Assembly: GCA_947387485.1 (NCBI GenBank)
Contig: CANDNT010000010.1
Coordinates: 1 to 64,000, forward strand
DNA length: 64,000 bases
Source of the DNA: Aquimarina rhabdastrellae
GTDB lineage: Bacteria; Bacteroidota; Bacteroidia; Flavobacteriales; Flavobacteriaceae
Direction: 5' to 3'
In this document: positions 43,521 to 52,425 of the stretch, piece after piece
Position numbering within the stretch: position 1 is the stretch's first letter
How the letters are laid out: each line of letters opens with the position of its first letter
The notes under the pieces: generated by a model
What the model was told of the DNA's origin: nothing
Database searches by the model: none
What the model saw: only the letters and a program-made list of their open reading frames with translations
Translations under genes and position numbers: made by a program

Positions 43521-44222
43521 ATGATCGCTACTGCATTTATATTAGGTTTATTAGGAAGCTTCCACTGTATTGGTATGTGTGGTCCCATAGCGTTAATGCT
43601 ACCTGTTGATCGCACCAATGCAAAAAAGAAATTCTTCCAGATCACCTTATATCATAGCGGACGTTTATTAGCATACAGTGTTTTGGGGTTAGTATTTGGG
43701 TGGATAGGAAAAAGTTTGCATTTATTTGGTCTACAGCAATATTTATCTATCGGTATAGGAATTCTTATGATACTCGTCATACTACTCCCTCACACTGTTT
43801 TTAATCGTTATAACTTTTCAAAACCCATTGCTACAGCTATTATGAAAATTAAGAGTGCTTTGGGTAAAGAATTACAGAAAAAAACTACTGATACTTTTTT
43901 AACAATTGGTTTTTTAAATGGCTTTTTACCTTGTGGATTAATCTACATTGCCATTTTTGGAGCTATTGCTACAGGTAATCCTTTACAAAGCAGCGCATAC
44001 ATGTTATTGTTTGGATTAGGTACTATACCTTTATTATCTGTTATTATTTATGTGAGTGATTTGATTACTCAAAAAGTTAAGTATCGTATCCGTAAGATCA
44101 TTCCTGTATTTGTTATACTTATGGGGTTACTATTCATCCTTAGGGGTATGGGATTAGGAATACCATATGTATCACCAAAACAAGAGTCAGAAATGATTTC
44201 TTCAAATATGAAATGCCATTAA
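43521..44222 (+). CDS. TauE/SafE-family membrane protein of the cco cluster
   Basis: This 233-residue polytopic protein has about six helices. Its start LLGSFHCIGMCGPIALM near 9-25 is the pattern of TauE/SafE-like proteins of the kind found next to cbb3 genes, where it contains an H-C-x-G-M-C-G motif suited to metal. The C-terminus ends MKCH. It follows ccoH without a gap (start codon 1 bp after the stop). A role in copper or cofactor handling for the oxidase is inferred from position and motif. It ends the operon. Confidence 0.82.
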   Translation: MIATAFILGLLGSFHCIGMCGPIALMLPVDRTNAKKKFFQITLYHSGRLLAYSVLGLVFGWIGKSLHLFGLQQYLSIGIGILMILVILLPHTVFNRYNFSKPIATAIMKIKSALGKELQKKTTDTFLTIGFLNGFLPCGLIYIAIFGAIATGNPLQSSAYMLLFGLGTIPLLSVIIYVSDLITQKVKYRIRKIIPVFVILMGLLFILRGMGLGIPYVSPKQESEMISSNMKCH

Positions 44223-44242
44223 TAGTGCATTTTATCCCTTGT

Positions 44243-44290
44243 AAATAGGAATATTAACTATGTTTAATATTCCTATTTCATTTTTAGGTC
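44243..44290 (+). terminator. Intrinsic terminator of the cco operon
   Basis: aaataggaatatta (44243-44256) pairs with taatattcctattt (44265-44278), followed by catttttag. It lies about 20 bp after the stop at 44222. Confidence 0.75.
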
Positions 44291-44395
44291 GATAAAGTTC
44301 ATTTTAAATACTATTTCATGCATTTTATCGATATTAACACAACATATTAGAAATAAGTGCTGTAAAAGTATATTTTTACTTTACAATACTATTTT

Positions 44396-44692
44396 ATGAA
44401 GAATACTTTTCATTCAATCATTAATGCTGATATCCCTGTTTTAATTGATTTTCATGCCACTTGGTGTGGCCCTTGTAAAATGCTCGCTCCTATATTACAA
44501 CAAGTAAAAGAAGAATTAGGTGATACGATCAAGATTGTAAAAATTGATGTAGATAAAAACCAAAAATTAGCTTCTCAATATCAAATTCGCAGTGTTCCTA
44601 CCCTACTCTTATTTAAAGATGGAAAACAAATCTGGAAACAATCTGGTGTAGTACAAAAGGAGGATCTTATTAATTTGATTAAAACCATATAA
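44396..44692 (+). CDS. Thioredoxin
   Basis: This 98-residue protein is a complete thioredoxin fold. The active site WCGPCKM is at 22-28, and the cis-proline segment SVPTLLLF lies near 67-74. It has no signal peptide, so it acts in the cytoplasm. It is separate from the cco operon (a terminator lies between), and no FNR-type site was seen in its promoter. Confidence 0.93.
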   Translation: MKNTFHSIINADIPVLIDFHATWCGPCKMLAPILQQVKEELGDTIKIVKIDVDKNQKLASQYQIRSVPTLLLFKDGKQIWKQSGVVQKEDLINLIKTI

Positions 44693-44737
44693 TTTAAATC
44701 CTTATATCACAATACGTATAATTAAGTATGCTTTTCT

Positions 44738-45295
44738 TTAATTTAGAGGAAAAGAAACTCCTATGGCAGTAGCTCCAGAAAACTGTTCTAAATCTGGGTG
44801 AAAATAATATGCAAATGCAAAATTAAAATTGTGTTTAGGCCCTAATTTTAATCCTAAAGTAAGTGGAATATGCATAAATACTCCGCTTTCATCTATATTA
44901 GTATAGGGTGTAACAGTTTCAAAAGAACCAAAAGAGGCTCCTATACCTATTTCTATATAAGGTGCTACCCACGGAATTGGTGCTGTAATTTGTGTTTTTC
45001 CTCCTATCAAAACAGCATTGGTGCTTAGCGTAGGTGTTGATGTAAAAGGAAAATCATCGTCTTCGTTATATTCTGTTAAGATTAATCCCACATATGGTCT
45101 TACATCCATCCATGTGGTAAGTTTATATGCATATTCCCCTTGTAGATAAAACCCTGTTGCTGTGATATCAATATCATCATAAGGGAGACTTAATCCATAT
45201 CCTATAGCAACATCTATAGAGTTCTTATTAGCTTGTTGTCCATTAGTATATATTGATACTAAAATTAGCATCATTAGAGTCATCGTTTTTTTCAT
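44738..45295 (-). CDS. Outer-membrane porin-like small barrel
   Basis: This 185-residue protein has a signal peptide (ending TNGQ, about 20) and alternating strands typical of an eight- to ten-stranded barrel (VAIGYGLSLPYDDI, GFYLQGEYAYKLTTWMDV, PYIEIGIGASFGSFE and FNFAFAYYF). It ends GVSFPLN, with a terminal aromatic near the end. It resembles outer-membrane beta-barrel (OMP_b-brl) proteins. Function is unknown. It is a single-gene unit. Confidence 0.7.
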   Translation of the reverse strand: MKKTMTLMMLILVSIYTNGQQANKNSIDVAIGYGLSLPYDDIDITATGFYLQGEYAYKLTTWMDVRPYVGLILTEYNEDDDFPFTSTPTLSTNAVLIGGKTQITAPIPWVAPYIEIGIGASFGSFETVTPYTNIDESGVFMHIPLTLGLKLGPKHNFNFAFAYYFHPDLEQFSGATAIGVSFPLN

Positions 45296-45461
45296 GATTT
45301 ATGTTTTTTTATAGTATTAATGAATTGATTTTATTCTTACTGGAGTCTTAATTGTATCAAAACATTAGTGTATTTCTAAAAACCATTCTGAAGAGAAGCT
45401 TTAGAAACACACTAACTTATTATTATTAATTTTTCTTGAATATTTTATTTGATAAATGATT

Positions 45462-45941
45462 CTATCCTGGGCTATAGATCACTTTTTCTACATTTATAAC
45501 TTTTGCTATATTCTCAGCTTCTTTATGGGCTAGCTCTTTATCTTTTAATTGCTTTAGTACTATCTTAGAATAATGATTTTCATTTAAGAGTGTAATTCTA
45601 AATACTAAATTTTTATTTGAATGTGCTACATTAGAGTTGCTATACATCGTTTGCTTTTCAGTAATTTCCAGTACTGTTATATATGGATAATGATTCAATG
45701 GTTCCCAACCTCCTAATTTAATCCAAAAAACACTAGTATACTCTTTTAATTTATTGTTTTCTTTATCTATTAAAACGCCAAATCGTGTAAAACTTAACCC
45801 TAAGCCAACTACGCAAAAAATAACTGTTTCTATTCCTTTAGTAAATAGTCCTATTATACCTATTAAGGTTATTATATGTCCTAAATACCTGCCCATAGTA
45901 GAGAAAAAATAAGTTGTTTTAAAATTGATGAATTTTTCCAT
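45462..45941 (-). CDS. Membrane protein of unknown function
   Basis: From ATG 45941 the protein has 159 residues. An upstream in-frame ATG at 45983 adds 14 residues of unlikely composition, so the later start is preferred, without firm proof. It has two hydrophobic segments (TMGRYLGHIITLIGIIGLFT and VIFCVVGLGLSF), then a soluble beta-rich tail with EYTSVFWIKLGGWEPLNHYPYITVLEI, the pattern of a PH-like or bPH domain. The function is unknown. Confidence 0.6.
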   Translation of the reverse strand: MEKFINFKTTYFFSTMGRYLGHIITLIGIIGLFTKGIETVIFCVVGLGLSFTRFGVLIDKENNKLKEYTSVFWIKLGGWEPLNHYPYITVLEITEKQTMYSNSNVAHSNKNLVFRITLLNENHYSKIVLKQLKDKELAHKEAENIAKVINVEKVIYSPG

Positions 45942-46050
45942 TTTACTTTTTAAATAATTATTTGATGATCGCAAAATAATCAAAAAACATAAACTAAAAA
46001 TGCCAACTTATATGATATAAATTGGCATTCTTAATCTATGTACTATTCAA

Positions 46051-47373
46051 TTATTCTTTTATTAAAGCTAATTTAAATGTATTATCAATTTCTTTAACTT
46101 GCCATTTTGGATTTAATTCAAGCTCCCATCCATCTCCTTTAACAATCTTTGTTGTAATTTCTGTAGGTGCAGTCACTTTTACATTGCTCCAATCTGAAGC
46201 TAAAAGAGCATCATTATTTACAGTTAAATTCCCCCAATCATCGGTTACTTTCATATTAGGATATACTGTTCCTAAATTATCAAGTGGTGTGATGTTTCTT
46301 GGATCAAACGAAATATTCATATTTTTAAATGCTAATTCTAAAGTAGCATTTTCTAAGAATTTAACTTTAAGTCTTTTTATGTTCTCTAGTCTAGTATTTT
46401 CTCGTTTAGTTTCTTCTTCTTTAATTTCTAAATAATTGTACTTAAATTCTATTGCAATTTCTTCGCTACTTTTCTCAGTTTCTAGTGTCTCCTGAAATGA
46501 TTTATTAAAATAATCGGTTAAGTTAGTAGTACTATCTATTGCTCTATGCCATTGTTTATTTTTTGATGCTAACATATATCCATAAAGAGGAATTGTTTGA
46601 TATGCAAATGATCTAACAAATGTAGGATTAGTATAAAAATCTCTTTTCGATTGTGTAAAATGTGTTGTCATTTCTTGACCATCTCTACCACTTAACATAA
46701 TTGCAGTATATTCTGCTAAGCCTTCATTAAGTTCTAATGAATTTTCTGCATTTTTAATCTCTTTATTTTCATGTCTTTTATTTCTAAAAATCAATGCATT
46801 TTGAACATGCTGCATTTTTATTTTTTTATCATTACTACTCAATGCTTTTTCTAGTGCTTCTAATTCTAGTTTTAGTAATAATCGGTCTCTATATGTATCT
46901 AAATGTTTATTGTCTAATTCTTTTATATTTCCAAAACCTATTTCAGGTTGAAGTCTGTGATATAATTCATGAATAATTAGATTGTTTCTAGTGTTTTTAT
47001 CTTTTGGTAAAGGAAGCATTACCATAGACCATCTTTTATTATTCCAATTTATAGCTGTATTGGCAATAGTAATATTTGCAGGTAAACTATCACTAAATAT
47101 TGTTCTTATTTGTTTAAAATCATTAGTTGGATTATTCTCATTTGAATAAAAGATTTTCGATATAGGGTCAACCAAAATTATACTTCCATAAAGTTGTTTT
47201 CCCCAGAAATTCCCATTATCACTTTTTAATAAACTATCGACTTCAGAAAAAGTTTGAATAATCTCCTTTTCTTCTACTGTTAAATTATCTATTTGTTTTT
47301 CGCTTTTCTTAGCATTGTCGTTGAGGCATGACGTAAAACAAATTAAGGCTAAAAAATAAAGTATTATTCTCAT
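46051..47373 (-). CDS. Lipoprotein with HExxH metalloprotease motif
   Basis: The 440-residue protein has a signal peptide ending LICFTSC (Cys16 lipobox). The motif HELYHRLQPEIG near 145-156 is an HExxH site, and a downstream Glu in ELNEGLAEYTA near 224-234 is a candidate third zinc ligand, as in gluzincins. The C-terminal third (beyond about 320) is Asp- and beta-rich. Lipobox and HExxH together suggest a periplasm- or surface-anchored zinc peptidase, but substrate and activity are inferred. I do not recognise the exact family. Confidence 0.7.
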   Translation of the reverse strand: MRIILYFLALICFTSCLNDNAKKSEKQIDNLTVEEKEIIQTFSEVDSLLKSDNGNFWGKQLYGSIILVDPISKIFYSNENNPTNDFKQIRTIFSDSLPANITIANTAINWNNKRWSMVMLPLPKDKNTRNNLIIHELYHRLQPEIGFGNIKELDNKHLDTYRDRLLLKLELEALEKALSSNDKKIKMQHVQNALIFRNKRHENKEIKNAENSLELNEGLAEYTAIMLSGRDGQEMTTHFTQSKRDFYTNPTFVRSFAYQTIPLYGYMLASKNKQWHRAIDSTTNLTDYFNKSFQETLETEKSSEEIAIEFKYNYLEIKEEETKRENTRLENIKRLKVKFLENATLELAFKNMNISFDPRNITPLDNLGTVYPNMKVTDDWGNLTVNNDALLASDWSNVKVTAPTEITTKIVKGDGWELELNPKWQVKEIDNTFKLALIKE

Positions 47374-47513
47374 AAATAGGGGTTTTAATTATACTTGAAA
47401 GGTAGTACAACATTCCTTTTATTGTACTTATTTTGCTAGTAAAATCCTTTACCACATGCTAATTTATCTCTATTAAATATTCATCATATCATCAAGATTA
47501 TTTATTTTTCCTT

Positions 47514-48155
47514 CTAGCTCTTTCCTAAAAGTTTTTTGCCTATTTTAATTGATAATTCGTGATCATTTAATATATCATCTAAGTATAACACAAATTTATT
47601 TTCAAAGACTTCAACTTTTTGTTCTGCTACTACTAAGGCTTCCTCTAAATCTTTTTTATTAACTTTTTCTATTATAGGTTCATAGTCCCCATATTCGGCA
47701 ACTTCTTTGATTTCAATAACATTTTCATCTTCAGTTTTTCTCCCATACATTAACGCATGTCCCATTGATAAATTATACCAATCTGTAGATGCTATACTAG
47801 CTAATTCTTTCCAATAGTTAAGATCTCCTAAATTACAACAGCATTGAGGCATAACTACTATTTTATCATTTTCAAAGAGTACATAACCTCCTTCTAATGG
47901 AATAGTTTTCTCGTATATATCATTTATAGATAATCCATCATTGATAGCTATATTGGCTATTTTTTTAATTACCTCAACATCCTCTATTTGATTTATAGCT
48001 ATGTTCAAAGAACCCGAATACACCGGGATAAGATTAATTGTTTTAAGAAAATTATCCCAATATTCTTTCCAACTATCTGTTCCTATGATTTTGTGAACTT
48101 TATCTCCTAGATAATCCCAAGGTTTAAGCTCAATTGTAGGTTCTAATCTTAACAT
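47514..48155 (-). CDS. Hypothetical protein, immunity-like
   Basis: This 213-residue cytoplasmic protein has no membrane segment. It contains a CCC run (VVMPQCCCNLGDLNYWKELAS near 105-125) and a long acidic helical C-terminus. The composition and the single-copy setting resemble SMI1/immunity-type orphans, though no toxin partner lies nearby. No family is recognised with confidence. It is followed 12 bp downstream (toward lower coordinates, after the stop) by nothing in frame. Confidence 0.55.
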   Translation of the reverse strand: MLRLEPTIELKPWDYLGDKVHKIIGTDSWKEYWDNFLKTINLIPVYSGSLNIAINQIEDVEVIKKIANIAINDGLSINDIYEKTIPLEGGYVLFENDKIVVMPQCCCNLGDLNYWKELASIASTDWYNLSMGHALMYGRKTEDENVIEIKEVAEYGDYEPIIEKVNKKDLEEALVVAEQKVEVFENKFVLYLDDILNDHELSIKIGKKLLGKS

Positions 48156-48167
48156 TATTCTTCTTTT

Positions 48168-48560
48168 TTATTTATTAGCTTTTGAAGGATTTGTTCTAAA
48201 TACATACGCAAAAAACAAAGCAAATACGGTGTATAATACTGCTAGAACAATAATTATTTCTGAATGTGTTTTTATTATAAAGAGCATCTTTATCAATGCT
48301 ATTGCTCCTACACCAAAATGCATCAGATTTCCTATAGCAATTGGTCGGTTATATATCCCGCCTATTAATGTTCCTTTTGCCATCCAATTTAAAATTCCGA
48401 ATCCTAAATACAAAGCACTTAACATTTTAAAAAAGAGAATTGTAATAGCATTTTGTTCGATATTTAAATATGTAGCTATTTCATTGGGTAAAAAAGAGAA
48501 AAGTATTCCTAATAATGCTAAAAAAATAGCACTTAAAGTCATTAATAATTTTGTTTTCAT
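48168..48560 (-). CDS. Four-helix membrane protein
   Basis: This 130-residue hydrophobic protein has about four transmembrane segments and a short basic C-terminus (FRTNPSKANK). It is similar in layout to small DoxX-like or DUF4345-type proteins. No motif is decisive. It lies 12 bp upstream of the preceding hypothetical gene on the same strand, so they may be co-transcribed. Confidence 0.65.
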   Translation of the reverse strand: MKTKLLMTLSAIFLALLGILFSFLPNEIATYLNIEQNAITILFFKMLSALYLGFGILNWMAKGTLIGGIYNRPIAIGNLMHFGVGAIALIKMLFIIKTHSEIIIVLAVLYTVFALFFAYVFRTNPSKANK

Positions 48561-48675
48561 TTTGCTAAACTAGATTTGATATCAATCTATAAGTAGCCTA
48601 AGTATGGTCATTGTTACAACAAAACCCAATACTCGTTTTTCGTATTAAGCTAAGAGTCAAAATGTTCATTTAAAG

Positions 48676-49374
48676 CTATACTCTATCCATCATAGAGATT
48701 GTATTAAGTATCCCATGAGCAATAATCAATGGCCATAAATTACGCCCAAACTTTACATAAGCTATCCCCATAATCAGGCCTATGATACCAACTGTTATTG
48801 ATCTAACAGATAAATCATAGGTATGTCTAAATCCAAAGATTAACGCTTGTAATAGTACTGCAATAACTGTAGCAAATGTTGTGGATGAAAAAAGACGTTC
48901 AAACCAATTAATTAAAAAACCTCTATCTAATAATTCTTCTAGCATAGATTCAATTAATACTACAGGCATAATACTGAAAAATAATAACCAATTTCCTTTT
49001 AATGCTCCAAACTTAGTTGCAGAATTTTCTGCATAATTATCTTCTCCCAAAGAAAACGGCAAATGATCTTTAATCAGATGAAAAAGTACAATCGATACCA
49101 TTGTCACTACTAATATTCCTATCGAGATTGCAAGTGTTCTTTTATAACTTTTAGGTTTTACTAAACCTATATCTTTCCAACTCACTCCTCGTATTTTCAT
49201 TCTCCATGTAGCTACTAATAAGGTAACACATGACCACATAAGTCCATTAATTAAAAAGCCAATTTCTTGAAAATATACTTCTCTAATTAAAAACATTATT
49301 GTGATGTAAATAATTAGATCTAATAAAAAACCTTTTGTATTGGGTAACGCAGTATTGTTGATTGTCTTATTCAT
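48676..49374 (-). CDS. CPBP-family intramembrane metalloprotease
   Basis: This 232-residue polytopic protein has the CPBP (CAAX protease/bacteriocin-processing) motifs: ESMLEELLDRGFL near 146-158, with the EExxxR element altered to EELLDRG, FGFRHT near 188, and AHGILN near 220, which give the metal-binding residues. Such proteases process prenylated proteins or peptides and sometimes confer bacteriocin immunity. Neighbouring orphan genes are immunity-like, which fits, but a link is not proven. Confidence 0.85.
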   Translation of the reverse strand: MNKTINNTALPNTKGFLLDLIIYITIMFLIREVYFQEIGFLINGLMWSCVTLLVATWRMKIRGVSWKDIGLVKPKSYKRTLAISIGILVVTMVSIVLFHLIKDHLPFSLGEDNYAENSATKFGALKGNWLLFFSIMPVVLIESMLEELLDRGFLINWFERLFSSTTFATVIAVLLQALIFGFRHTYDLSVRSITVGIIGLIMGIAYVKFGRNLWPLIIAHGILNTISMMDRV

Positions 49375-49583
49375 GTTTTATAAGACTACTCTCATTTCTA
49401 AAAAGTTACATTCTTTAACGATTATTTTGATGACTTGGTCTAATCCAGAAAAAGGATTATTATGCCTTACTGTTGCTCCAGCAGTGTGTAATTCAATTTG
49501 CTTTTTTATTTTCTTATCCATTCTCTTCGAAAATTTATCTTCTTTCCTAATTTATACCCCTTCTCCAGAACACCTTAACAGTT

Positions 49584-50120
49584 TTATATAAAGCTAAAAT
49601 CCAGATATATTCGCATCTTTTTATTTTTATCTAATGCTCTAGTATTTATTAGTATAATAACTATGTTTACTAAAACAGAAATCATCAATACAGGAAGTGT
49701 AAGCTTTATTCCTGATGAAAATATTCTACTAGCAAATGGACTAAGTATAAAAAGAATACTAGCAATAATCGTCCACATTATTTGAACCGAAACAATTTGT
49801 TTTGTCAATACATTCTTTTCTTTTTTTATATGTATCAGCAGTAGCGGAATAAGAATATTGGCTAACGGAATTACAACAAAAGGTAATGATGATAGGTTGA
49901 TTAGTTTAATTAATTTTATGTTTAATTCTTTTTCATTTTTTGATTCTACAAGTTCGTCTATACTAACATTTAAAGCTTTAGCAATAACACTTAATGTATG
50001 TCCTTTAAGCTTTGCTCCAGCTTCAATTCTTTGAATTGTTCTTACTGATACACCTGCTTTTTCTGCAAGCTCTTGTTGGGTAAGATTAAACTTCTCTCTA
50101 TAGAATATAATTTTAGACAT
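49584..50120 (-). CDS. XRE-family regulator with membrane domain
   Basis: This 178-residue protein has an N-terminal helix-turn-helix of the XRE type (LTQQELAEKAGVSVRTIQRIEAG near 14-32, then HTLSVIAKALNV), followed by a stretch of three hydrophobic segments in the C-terminal half. A membrane-bound XRE regulator of this sort can report on the envelope. Its target is unknown. It is next to the CPBP gene (209 bp) but on the same strand. Confidence 0.85.
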   Translation of the reverse strand: MSKIIFYREKFNLTQQELAEKAGVSVRTIQRIEAGAKLKGHTLSVIAKALNVSIDELVESKNEKELNIKLIKLINLSSLPFVVIPLANILIPLLLIHIKKEKNVLTKQIVSVQIMWTIIASILFILSPFASRIFSSGIKLTLPVLMISVLVNIVIILINTRALDKNKKMRIYLDFSFI

Positions 50121-50149
50121 GTTATTTTAAACGAGTTTTTATTGTGTTT

Positions 50150-50599
50150 TTAATTATGGAAAATATTAAATTCATCAAGGTTTTTAATTCCAGGAGCATT
50201 TTTACAAATCTTTACTCCCAATTCATCAGGTAAACCTATAAAAAGTGTTGCACTACCATCCCAACAAACTATTTCAAAAAGAGCATCCTCAAGTTGTTTT
50301 TGAGCAGAAGCTGTCCAAAAATCGGGATTTCCATCTGCATAAGGATTAGGGTTCAATTTAGGTTTGGTTCCTAATGGATATGCTGAAATTACCGCCCATA
50401 CAAATTGATAATCGTACTCGTGAATTTTAGATTTCAATTCTTGCCCAGTAATCCAACTGGGATCTTGAATTCCCCAACCTCCTTCAATATCAGAAAAATG
50501 CCAATCATAATCAGAAAGTTCTATTTCCATCCATTTTTCAATAATTTTCAAACTTGTATAATATTCAACTTCTCGAGTATTTTCCAGAATTAGATTCAT
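50150..50599 (-). CDS. Hypothetical protein, immunity-like
   Basis: This 149-residue cytoplasmic protein is rich in Trp and acidic residues (WMEIELSDYDWHFSDIEGGWGIQDPSW near 22-48) and has a conserved-looking DELGVKICKNAPG tail. No motif or family is recognised. It lies 18 bp after the gene at 50618 on the same strand, and both look like small immunity-type or regulatory orphans. Confidence 0.55.
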   Translation of the reverse strand: MNLILENTREVEYYTSLKIIEKWMEIELSDYDWHFSDIEGGWGIQDPSWITGQELKSKIHEYDYQFVWAVISAYPLGTKPKLNPNPYADGNPDFWTASAQKQLEDALFEIVCWDGSATLFIGLPDELGVKICKNAPGIKNLDEFNIFHN

Positions 50600-50617
50600 A
50601 GCTATTCATAACTTTAA

Positions 50618-51034
50618 TTATTCATCAAAATATATTTTATTGATTTCTATCACTTTGATGCTATACCAACAAGGTTCGTATTCTGGTTCTTCTGTATTTT
50701 TTAAATCAACAAATTTCTTTGCCTCATCACCACTTGTATATATTTTTTCTGTTACTCTAGTTACTTGTCCAAAGCCTTCCATAAAATAACTCACTACATA
50801 CAAAACAGCTTCTATTACTTTTTCATCCACATCTAACCACCTAGAAATATCCTTTAATATGATATCTTCATTCAAATTTACTTCTTTATAGGCTTGTTCA
50901 TCCCATCTATCATTGTCTTTACAATACGCTATATATGCTTCTTTTGCTTTATTAGCAATTTCTATATTTTCAAATATCCCTAGAATTATGTTATGATGCG
51001 TATATTCTGATATTTCTCTTTCTATAATGATCAT
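50618..51034 (-). CDS. Hypothetical protein, immunity-like
   Basis: This 138-residue cytoplasmic protein has an acidic helical character with EREISEYTHHNIILGIFENIEIANKAKEAY. It has no known motif. It is the first gene of a pair with 50150-50599, and no toxin gene was found near it. Confidence 0.55.
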   Translation of the reverse strand: MIIIEREISEYTHHNIILGIFENIEIANKAKEAYIAYCKDNDRWDEQAYKEVNLNEDIILKDISRWLDVDEKVIEAVLYVVSYFMEGFGQVTRVTEKIYTSGDEAKKFVDLKNTEEPEYEPCWYSIKVIEINKIYFDE

Positions 51035-51179
51035 AGTTGTTGTAAGCTATTTATGTGATTTCATTATCACGAAATATAGAGATTAGTTTTTATGTTCACT
51101 CTATCTTCTTTAAAGATACTTGTTTTTTATATTTTACTCATATGCATATATTTCTGTATATTTCACATAAAAATAAATC

Positions 51180-52361
51180 ATGCGTTCATCTATATTCGCT
51201 TTATTCTTAAGTACATTAAGCATATTTACTTATGCTCAATCTAATACAGAAGTTCATCTTTTTGATATACAGAAAAAAGATGGAAAGATTCATCTAACAA
51301 ATCATATCAATGTTTCTAATAATGAGGGATATGATAATCAACCTTCTTTTTGGGATGATACTACACTTTTATATGCTGCGACTCGTAACGGACAAACAGA
51401 TATTTTAAAATATGATATCGATACCAAAACTTCTACATGGATCACTGACACTCCTAATGGTAGCGAATATTCTCCTACTCGTATACTACAACAACAAAAA
51501 ATATCGGCTATTCGCCTAGATGATAATGGTAGGCAATTTTTATATAGTTATCACCCTAAAAAAGGAACTTCAACTCCTATTGACCAACAACTTGTTATAG
51601 GATACCATACATGGGTTACTCCTAACCAATTAGTTTCTTTTGTATTAGGTGATTCTTCATCTTTAGTTGTTTCTGATCTTAAAAAACAACAACACGATAC
51701 CATAGCTCAAAATATTGGTAGATCTTTACATAAGATCCCTAATACCGAATTGGTAAGCTATATTGATAAATCTAAAGAACAATGGAAAATACGCTCTTTG
51801 AACCCTAAGACCAAAGAGACCCAACAACTAATTGCTACATTACCTGAAGTAGAAGATATGTGTTGGACACCAGACGGAACAATTCTTATGGCCAAAGGAC
51901 AAATGATTTTATCTTATATACCTAAAAAAGATCAGAACTGGTCTTCATATGCTTTTATACTAGATAAAAACATACAAAATATTACACGTATGGCTGTTAA
52001 TCCTTCTGGAACAAAACTTGCTCTTGTTGCAGAAGTTTCACCAGAAGGCATCGTCCAGCAACAACTAGAGGCTTATAATAATAGAGATATTGACGCTTTT
52101 TTAAAAACCTATAGCAAAGATGTTAAAGTTTATAATTTTCCTAATACCTTAAATTATCAAGGTAAAAAGACTATGAAAGCTGCTTATGAAGGCTTTTTTA
52201 AAAATACTCCTGATTTGCATTGCAAAATCATTAAAAGAATAGTGCAAGGTAACAAAGTAATAGATGAAGAAATGGTCACTGCAAACGGAGCTACCTTTGG
52301 AGCTACTGCTATTTATGAAGTTGTTAATGGTAAAATTGCAAAGGTTACTTTTATTCGATAA
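51180..52361 (+). CDS. Secreted PD40-type propeller fused to an NTF2-like domain
   Basis: This 393-residue protein has a signal peptide (ending TYAQ, about 20). The first 280 residues are beta-propeller repeats of the PD40/TolB type (for example YDNQPSFWDDTTLLYAATRNGQTDILKYDIDT and EDMCWTPDGTILMAKGQ). From about residue 290 (EGIVQQQLEAYNNRDIDAFLKTYSKDVKVYNFP) it becomes a SnoaL/NTF2-like domain. Neither half has an obvious active site. It may act as a secreted sensor or a binding protein. A terminator follows 26 bp after the stop. Confidence 0.8.
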   Translation: MRSSIFALFLSTLSIFTYAQSNTEVHLFDIQKKDGKIHLTNHINVSNNEGYDNQPSFWDDTTLLYAATRNGQTDILKYDIDTKTSTWITDTPNGSEYSPTRILQQQKISAIRLDDNGRQFLYSYHPKKGTSTPIDQQLVIGYHTWVTPNQLVSFVLGDSSSLVVSDLKKQQHDTIAQNIGRSLHKIPNTELVSYIDKSKEQWKIRSLNPKTKETQQLIATLPEVEDMCWTPDGTILMAKGQMILSYIPKKDQNWSSYAFILDKNIQNITRMAVNPSGTKLALVAEVSPEGIVQQQLEAYNNRDIDAFLKTYSKDVKVYNFPNTLNYQGKKTMKAAYEGFFKNTPDLHCKIIKRIVQGNKVIDEEMVTANGATFGATAIYEVVNGKIAKVTFIR

Positions 52362-52386
52362 ACCTTTTATCTTATAATTACTAAAC

Positions 52387-52425
52387 AAAAGGCTAGCTTT
52401 TATAAAAGCTAGCCTTTTTATCTTT
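52387..52425. terminator. Bidirectional terminator
   Basis: aaaaggctagctttt (52387-52401) and aaaagctagcctttt (52404-52418) form a long stem with T tracts on both sides, between converging genes. Confidence 0.75.

Noticed and set aside
49340..49591. An 83-residue plus-strand frame between the CPBP and XRE genes
   Set aside because: It begins inside the CPBP gene on the other strand and has no domain or promoter.
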